NCBI GenBank assembly: GCA_934621885.1
Contig: CAKTUH010000014.1
Span: forward strand, 1-14,022
Direction: 5' to 3'
Length of the DNA: 14,022 bases
Source: an uncultured Collinsella sp.
Lineage (GTDB): Bacteria; Actinomycetota; Coriobacteriia; Coriobacteriales; Coriobacteriaceae
The notes under the pieces were generated by a model. The model worked only from the letters and a program-made list of their open reading frames with translations, made no database searches and was not told the origin of the DNA. The translations under genes and the position numbers were made by a program. This document shows positions 9,700-14,022 of this stretch, one piece after another (position 1 is the stretch's first letter; every line of letters starts with the position of its first letter).

Positions 9700-10662
9700 A
9701 TGTCTAAGCCTCTTGGCAAGCCCGATCGTATCGTCGTCGCCCTTGGCGGCAACGCCCTCGGCAACAACCCCGTTGAGCAGATCGAGGCCGTGAGCAACAC
9801 CGCTCACGCTCTTCTCGGCCTGATCGAGCAGGGTAACGAGATCATCATCACCCACGGCAATGGCCCGCAGGTCGGCATGATCCAGAACGCCTTCGCCGCT
9901 GCCCACGACGCCATCGGTACCCCCGAGATGCCGCTGCCCGAGTGCGGCGCCATGTCCCAGGGCTACATCGGCTATCACCTGCAGCAGGGCATCGGCCGCG
10001 AGATGCACAAGCGCTACAAGCGTTGGCACGCCGCCACCGTCGTCACCCAGATCGAGTGCGACCCGGACGATCCCGCATTCAAGAACCCGACCAAGCCCAT
10101 CGGCCCCTTCTACACCGAGGAGCAGGCCAAGGAGTTCATGGCCGAGGATCCCTCCAAGGTCTTCGTCGAGGATTCCGGCCGCGGCTGGCGTCGCGTCGTC
10201 GCTTCCCCCGATCCCAAGAAGATCGTCGAGGCTGACTCCATCCTCAACCTGCTCGACAACGAGTTCATCGTCATCGCCTGCGGTGGCGGCGGCATCCCCG
10301 TTGTTCGCGACTACGAGAACAAGGGTTGCTACAAGGGCGTTCCCGCCGTCATCGACAAGGACCTGGGCGGCGAGCTGCTGGCCGAGGACTGCGACGCCGA
10401 CGTTCTGTTCCTGCTGACCGCCGTTGAGCATGTCGCCATCAACTTTGGCAAGCCCAACCAGGAGGAGCTCGAGGACATCACCGCCGACGAGGCCGAGCGC
10501 CTGGCCGACGAGGGCCAGTTCGGCAAGGGTTCCATGGAGCCCAAGGTCCGCGCTGCCATCAAGTTCGCCCGTTCCCGCAAGGGCCGCACCTGCATCATCG
10601 GCGCTCTGGACAAGGCCGCCGAGACCATGGCCGGCCTCTCCGGTACCCGCATCCACGAGTAG
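9700..10662 (+). CDS. arcC: Carbamate kinase
   Basis: Carbamate kinase transfers phosphate from carbamoyl phosphate to ADP, giving ATP, CO2 and ammonia. It is the last step of the arginine deiminase pathway and of related agmatine or purine-derived routes, in the cytoplasm. The 320-residue product has normal length and family motifs: VALGGNAL (about 13-20), THGNGPQVG (about 52-60), the GPFY segment, GWRRVVASPDP, ACGGGGIPV, IDKDLGGELLA, LTAVEHVAINFGKPNQ and the C-terminal FGKGSMEPKVRAAIKF. The start at 9700 is set by GAAAGGA at 9685-9691; an in-frame ATG at 9664 has no ribosome site and adds a non-homologous stretch. No arcA or arcB is in the window, so the source of carbamoyl phosphate is unknown. 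A strong terminator follows, and the gene seems to be transcribed alone. Codon bias is as strong as in nifJ. Confidence 0.97.
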   Translation: MSKPLGKPDRIVVALGGNALGNNPVEQIEAVSNTAHALLGLIEQGNEIIITHGNGPQVGMIQNAFAAAHDAIGTPEMPLPECGAMSQGYIGYHLQQGIGREMHKRYKRWHAATVVTQIECDPDDPAFKNPTKPIGPFYTEEQAKEFMAEDPSKVFVEDSGRGWRRVVASPDPKKIVEADSILNLLDNEFIVIACGGGGIPVVRDYENKGCYKGVPAVIDKDLGGELLAEDCDADVLFLLTAVEHVAINFGKPNQEELEDITADEAERLADEGQFGKGSMEPKVRAAIKFARSRKGRTCIIGALDKAAETMAGLSGTRIHE

Positions 10663-10684
10663 TCTCTACTTTGTTGCCTCTCTC

Positions 10685-10708
10685 GTGGGTGCCAGGCAAA
10701 GCGCCCAC
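10685..10708. other. Small hairpin after arcC
   Basis: GTGGGTGC (10685-10692) pairs with GCGCCCAC (10701-10708), with one G-T pair. It lies between the arcC stop and the main terminator and may protect the 3' end of the transcript. Confidence 0.4.
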
Positions 10709-10727
10709 AAACTAGCCTCTCTTCATG

Positions 10728-10761
10728 AGCCCCGCAGTCCGCTCCGACTGCGGGGCTTTTT
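10728..10761 (+). terminator. Intrinsic terminator of arcC
   Basis: AGCCCCGCAGTC (10728-10739) pairs perfectly with GACTGCGGGGCT (10746-10757), leaving a six-base loop, and is followed by TTTTT (10757-10761). It is a classical strong intrinsic terminator on the + strand. Confidence 0.95.
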
Positions 10762-10769
10762 CTGTCCAC

Positions 10770-10968
10770 CTAGTCATTGGGTACAGACTTAAATGACTAG
10801 TCAAAAGGGACACGCTTGCCGCGACCAAACCCGGCACTTGGGGACAGTCCCTAAGTGCTGGCAGTTTAGGAACGTCCCCAAAGGCCGGCAGTTTGGGACA
10901 GTCCTATTCGGTCGTCCGCAAAGAGTGTCCCCAACGGCTAGCCGTTTAAGAACGTCCCCAATGACTAG
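10770..10968. repeat. Block of short hairpin repeats with GGGACA/TGTCCC cores
   Basis: The ends are a perfect 12-base inverted repeat: CTAGTCATTGGG (10770-10781) and CCCAATGACTAG (10957-10968). Inside are several imperfect hairpins. CTAGTCATT pairs with AATGACTAG (10792-10800). CCGGCACTT (10831-10839) pairs with AAGTGCTGG (10853-10861) around GGGGACAGTCCCT. AACGGCTAGCCGTT (10933-10946) is a perfect palindrome. TTTAGGAACGTCCCCAA (10865-10881) recurs with one change at 10945-10961. Stems differ between units while the GGGACA/GTCCCC core recurs. It lies directly after the arcC terminator and overlaps the stop codon of the minus-strand gene. Confidence 0.8.
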
Positions 10969-12095
10969 TAGTAGGCCCACATGGCTTCGATTTCGTTGAG
11001 GACCTCTACGACGCCCCAGCGGCGGGCGCTGCGGCTTTGCGAGTTGGGGTCGTACACGCCGATCTGGTCGGCGTCGTCGATGCCGTAGAGCACGATATAG
11101 TGGCCGACGCTGGTAAAGGTGCCGGGACGAACCGAGGCGATAATCGGTGCCCCCGAGCGCAGTGCCTGGGTGATAGAGCTGCGATCGACGTGGAGTTCCG
11201 TTCCGTTAAGGCCCAGCTGCCATGCGCCGTTCGTCATGAATGACCATTCGGTGGCGCCGGTGGGAGCATAGTTGCCTGCTTCGGAAAGCGCGCACATATC
11301 GACCGGCGTCATATCGGTGTGGCCGGTCTTAAAGACATAGACCATGGTAAGACAGGTGGGGCCGCAGGCATTTTGACGGATGGTGCCGCCGGCGTAAGGC
11401 AGCTCCGACCACGCGGGGTCAATCTGATAGATATGGGGCATGGTGCCGGCCTGCCACTGCGAGCGCGGGGTCGAAAACGCAAACGAGTAACCGGGCGCGA
11501 CCGGTGCCATGAGCAGCTTGTCCTCGGCCGTTGGGTCGAGGCCGGCCGAGCCGTGGGAGACGCACGAGCCCAAAAACAAAAAGACCAGGCAAGCGACGAT
11601 AGAGCAAAGTGCGATACGCGCGCGGCGGAAGGGCAGCGCGGGCGCGCCACCGCCAGCTCGAGATACTGGGCGAGAGCTCATGCCGCTGCGTCCGCGCTGC
11701 GGGTGCGAAAAAGAGCGGCGGACAAAGATGCCGGGCTGACGGCGCCCGTTGCGACGCAGCTGCGGCACGTCCGTCTGACGCTGGCGCGTGCCGGTGCCCG
11801 TGAGGGAGCGAGTGCCCTGGGGCTGACCGGTGCTGCGGTTGCGGCGTTGTGTCTGCGCACGCGATCCGCTCGACGCGACATCCCCGTCACGCCTGCGAGT
11901 CTCAGCACTTCCAGTTTGCTTTTGAGCCGTTGAGCCCCCAGTATTCCGCCGAGGCGTGGGGCGAGGCTGCTGTGATCCGCCCGGGTACTGGGAACCGGTG
12001 GCGGAAGAAGACGAGCTTCTGGGCGTCGGCGTGGTGCGGCCAGCAAGGCGAACGCTCTGTCGCCGTTGGTCACCATCGTTAAAACCGTATGCCAT
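10965..12095 (-). CDS. Membrane-anchored C39-like cysteine peptidase
   Basis: This 376-residue protein has three parts. Residues 1-160 are strongly basic and low-complexity (Arg, Gln, Ser, Thr, Gly, Pro). A hydrophobic helix follows (about 160-178, ending LFLGSC). The external part carries a papain-like C39_2-type domain (about 215-376). Catalytic residues can be proposed: Gln241 and Cys244 in QNACGPTC, His332 in GHYIVLYGID, and Asp349 or Asn351 in YDPNS. C39-like proteins of this kind cleave peptides outside the membrane; no ABC-transporter part is present, so it is not a bacteriocin exporter peptidase. AAGGCGG lies five bases before ATG 12095; a GTG at 12101, two codons upstream, is an alternative start. 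Its stop codon lies in the end of the adjacent repeat block. Substrate and role are unknown. Confidence 0.8.
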   Translation of the reverse strand: MAYGFNDGDQRRQSVRLAGRTTPTPRSSSSSATGSQYPGGSQQPRPTPRRNTGGSTAQKQTGSAETRRRDGDVASSGSRAQTQRRNRSTGQPQGTRSLTGTGTRQRQTDVPQLRRNGRRQPGIFVRRSFSHPQRGRSGMSSRPVSRAGGGAPALPFRRARIALCSIVACLVFLFLGSCVSHGSAGLDPTAEDKLLMAPVAPGYSFAFSTPRSQWQAGTMPHIYQIDPAWSELPYAGGTIRQNACGPTCLTMVYVFKTGHTDMTPVDMCALSEAGNYAPTGATEWSFMTNGAWQLGLNGTELHVDRSSITQALRSGAPIIASVRPGTFTSVGHYIVLYGIDDADQIGVYDPNSQSRSARRWGVVEVLNEIEAMWAYY

Positions 12096-12453
12096 TTGCA
12101 CCGCCTTGCCTCATGTATAACCTGTCTATCCTACAAAAAAGATGCGCAACAAATGCTCACATGCGCCAAAAGCTCGGTAAACGGCACGAACGGGGCAAGC
12201 TCGACGCCATAAAGCGACACCCTTCTCTAACGGGCAGAGCGCGTCATCAAAACGGGTGCTCGCAACGAGCGGCATCCCTCGCCGTTCGTCCCAAAAACGG
12301 CGCCGCTCGTTATACGGTTCTGCCTTCGGTCGAGCCATAAGCGGCAGCGTGGTGCCAAGGTCGTATTGTAAAGCCACGAAATAAAAGCGCGCAGCTAGAC
12401 AAGCTGCGCAAGGGGTGACGCCAGGGGGCGTCAAAAAGGAAAGGAGGGGAACA
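12096..12453. promoter_or_regulatory. Divergent control region between the C39-like gene and the permease
   Basis: No gene is supported in these 358 bases. For the minus-strand gene, TATACA lies about 20 bases before the start codon and may be a -10 box, but its -35 is unclear. On the minus strand ATTTGTTGCGCA (12154-12143) matches 11 of 12 bases of 1139-1150 before the kinase operon. For the permease, the promoter is not resolved; the sequence near GTATTGTAAAG (12363-12373) is the most AT-rich candidate. Two hairpins precede the permease and are listed separately. Confidence 0.4.
12389..12432 (+). promoter_or_regulatory. Two hairpins in the permease leader
   Basis: GCGCAGCT (12389-12396) pairs with AGCTGCGC (12402-12409) around AGACA. 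GACGCC (12417-12422) pairs with GGCGTC (12427-12432) around AGGG. The second ends nine bases before the ribosome site (AAGGAGG, 12441-12447). Neither is followed by a T run, so they look like mRNA leader structures rather than terminators. Confidence 0.5.
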
Positions 12454-13905
12454 ATGGCGGACAAGAACGCAGAAGTTGCAGTCGAGGATAACGGCGGTAT
12501 GAAGAAAACGCTCTCGCTCTGGAACTTCTTCACCATCGGCTTTGGTGCCATCATCGGTACCGGCTGGGTTCTGCAGGTCGGCGACTGGATGGTCGTGGGC
12601 GGCGGTCCCGTTCCCGCTATGATCGCATTCCTCTTGGGTGCAATCTTCCTCGTGCCCGTCGGAGCTGTTTTCGGTGAGCTCACGGCTGCCATCCCCATCT
12701 CGGGCGGCATCGTCGAGTACGTCGACCGTAGCTTTGGCCGTACGCTGAGCTACATCACCGGATGGCTCCTTGCCCTGGGCAACGGCATCCTGTGCCCGTG
12801 GGAGGCCATCGCCATCTCGACCCTCGTGTCCGAGATGTTCGGCAGCCTGCCCGGTCTTGAGTGGCTGCGCGCCGTCAAGCTCTACACCATCCTGGGCGCC
12901 GATGTTTACCTGTTCCCGACGCTGATCGCGCTCGGCTTTGCAGTCTACGTCATCTTCCTCAACTTCCGCGGTGCCAGCTCGGCCGCCAAGCTCCAGGCCT
13001 TCCTGACCAAGGCTCTGCTCTGCGGCATGCTGCTTGCCATGGGCGTCTCGCTGTTCACCGGTTCGCCGGACAACGCCATGCCCGTGTTCTCCCAGGTCAC
13101 CGGTGCTGGCGGCGGCAAGGCCGCTACCGAGAGCACCAGCCTGTTCGCCGGCATCGTGTCGGTTCTGGTTCTGACCCCGTTCTTCTACGCCGGCTTCGAC
13201 ACCATTCCTCAGCAGGCTGAGGAAGCAGCCGAGGGCCTCAACTGGAACAAGTTCGGCAAGATCATCTCCCTGGCCCTGCTGGCCGCCGGCGGTTTCTACA
13301 TGGTCTGCATCTACTCGTTTGGCACCATCCTCGACTGGCACGAGTTCGTTAAGAGCCCGGTTCCCGCGCTCGCCTGCCTCAAGGGCATCAACATGCTCCT
13401 GTATCTGGCCATGCTTGTCATCGCCACGCTTGGACCCATGGGCCCGATGAACTCCTTCTACGGCGCCACGAGCCGCATCATGCTTGCCATGGGCCGCAAG
13501 GGCCAGCTGCCCGAGAAATTCGCCGAGGTCGATCCCAAGTCCGGCGCCCCCAAGCTCGCCTGCGTCGTTCTGGGCGTCATCACCGTCATCGGTCCGTTCC
13601 TGGGCAAGAACATGCTCATTCCTCTGACCAACGTGTCGGCCCTCGCCTTCATCTTCTCCTGCGGCATGGTCGCCCTCGCCTGCCTGCGCATGCGCTTCAC
13701 CGAGCCCGACCTGCCTCGTCCCTACGAGGTGCCCGGCGGCAAGTTTGGCATCGGCCTCGCTATCGCTGCCTGCGCCATCATCATCGGCCTGCTCGTGATT
13801 CCATTCTCTCCCGCCTCCCTCAACATGGTGGAGTGGAGCATCGTGATCGGCTGGTTGGCTATTGGCCTGGCCCTCATGGCTTTCACCAATTCCCGCAAAA
13901 AGTAA
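12454..13905 (+). CDS. APC-superfamily amino-acid permease
   Basis: This 483-residue membrane protein is a secondary transporter of the amino acid-polyamine-organocation superfamily, probably taking up an amino acid or exchanging it for a product. It has about twelve hydrophobic helices and the family landmarks: GFGAIIGTGW in helix 1 (residues 29-38), FGELTAAIPISGG (73-85), YVDRSFGRTLSYITGW (89-104), FYAGFDTIPQQAEEA (244-258) and GPMGPMNSFYGATSRIMLAMGRKGQLP (327-353, shown in parts: SFYGATSRIM, GRKGQLPEKF). The first and last tails are short and charged. ATG 12454 is chosen for its strong AAGGAGG (12441-12447); an in-frame GTG at 12415 lies in the hairpin region. Substrate cannot be read from sequence. 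Carbamate kinase nearby makes arginine or ornithine a guess only, because a minus-strand gene separates them. Confidence 0.9.
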   Translation: MADKNAEVAVEDNGGMKKTLSLWNFFTIGFGAIIGTGWVLQVGDWMVVGGGPVPAMIAFLLGAIFLVPVGAVFGELTAAIPISGGIVEYVDRSFGRTLSYITGWLLALGNGILCPWEAIAISTLVSEMFGSLPGLEWLRAVKLYTILGADVYLFPTLIALGFAVYVIFLNFRGASSAAKLQAFLTKALLCGMLLAMGVSLFTGSPDNAMPVFSQVTGAGGGKAATESTSLFAGIVSVLVLTPFFYAGFDTIPQQAEEAAEGLNWNKFGKIISLALLAAGGFYMVCIYSFGTILDWHEFVKSPVPALACLKGINMLLYLAMLVIATLGPMGPMNSFYGATSRIMLAMGRKGQLPEKFAEVDPKSGAPKLACVVLGVITVIGPFLGKNMLIPLTNVSALAFIFSCGMVALACLRMRFTEPDLPRPYEVPGGKFGIGLAIAACAIIIGLLVIPFSPASLNMVEWSIVIGWLAIGLALMAFTNSRKK

Positions 13906-13911
13906 CGCCTA

Positions 13912-13963
13912 GCCGGGGCGGATCGGGTGCGCGGAATCTTCTCTCCCGCGCACCGAACCCGGC
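13912..13963. terminator. Hairpin after the permease, probable terminator without T run
   Basis: GGTGCGCGG (13926-13934) pairs with CCGCGCACC (13946-13954), and an outer GCCGGG (13912-13917) pairs with CCCGGC (13958-13963). The stem is strong but no T tract follows. It may stop transcription weakly or protect the 3' end. A second inverted repeat, GAGGCC (13983-13988) with GGCCTC (14001-14006), follows near the end of the window. Confidence 0.5.
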
Positions 13964-14022
13964 ACCACTTGGGTAGCTTTGTGAGGCCTTAACCCAACAC
14001 GGCCTCGCCCACTATATGGATC

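Noticed and set aside
9661..10656. A 331-codon minus-strand open frame opposite arcC
   Set aside because: Same codon-bias effect. The plus strand encodes a complete carbamate kinase with all motifs.
10770..10968. CRISPR array
   Set aside because: The repeats are irregular in length and spacing, and the spacers are not of uniform size. The structure is a set of hairpins, not direct repeats with unique spacers.
12344..12454. In-frame GTG at 12415 as permease start
   Set aside because: It lies next to a hairpin and lacks a good Shine-Dalgarno site, while ATG 12454 has AAGGAGG at proper distance.

Overview
The window looks like a chromosomal segment of a high-GC, anaerobic Gram-positive actinobacterium, most likely a gut coriobacterium of the Collinsella type. 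This rests on GC-rich codon use, the ybaB-recR pair, an oxygen-sensitive pyruvate:ferredoxin oxidoreductase, a catabolic carbamate kinase and the style of the intergenic repeats. No marker gene was compared with a database, so the genus is an inference.

Layout, left to right. (1) Positions 136-1066: ybaB/ebfC and recR, a housekeeping recombination-repair pair on the + strand. (2) Positions 1310-4998: three tightly packed + strand genes. They encode a membrane-anchored protein with a Ser/Gly linker, a Ser/Thr protein kinase whose catalytic domain is followed by about four membrane helices, and an FHA-domain (phosphothreonine-reading) protein. They overlap or nearly touch and look like one phospho-signalling operon. 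An intrinsic-terminator-like hairpin sits just in front of the first Shine-Dalgarno site. (3) Positions 5015-5087: a near-perfect long hairpin repeat, then a roughly 390-nt structured leader. (4) Positions 5480-9019: full-length nifJ, with all expected thiamine-diphosphate and iron-sulfur ligands, followed by a nested inverted-repeat element with a strong terminator at its centre. (5) A roughly 550-nt gap whose right part is AT-rich, then carbamate kinase arcC (9700-10662) and its terminator. (6) Positions 10770-10968: a dense block of short imperfect hairpins with recurring GGGACA/TGTCCC cores, whose right end supplies the stop codon of the next gene. (7) Minus strand, 10965-12095: a membrane-anchored C39-like cysteine peptidase with a long basic Ser/Thr/Gln-rich cytoplasmic tail. 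(8) Positions 12454-13905: an APC-superfamily amino-acid permease with two hairpins in its leader.

How the genes may work together. nifJ makes acetyl-CoA and reduced ferredoxin from pyruvate. arcC would make ATP from carbamoyl phosphate, and the permease could bring in an amino acid, so the right half suits amino-acid and pyruvate fermentation. The kinase, FHA protein and linker protein form a separate envelope-facing signalling unit. The C39-like protein may belong to the same regulon: its upstream region carries a GTTGCGCA motif that also occurs, as two palindromes, upstream of the kinase operon. The least-explained parts are this kinase/FHA/linker operon with its attenuator-like leader, and the several structured repeats between genes.
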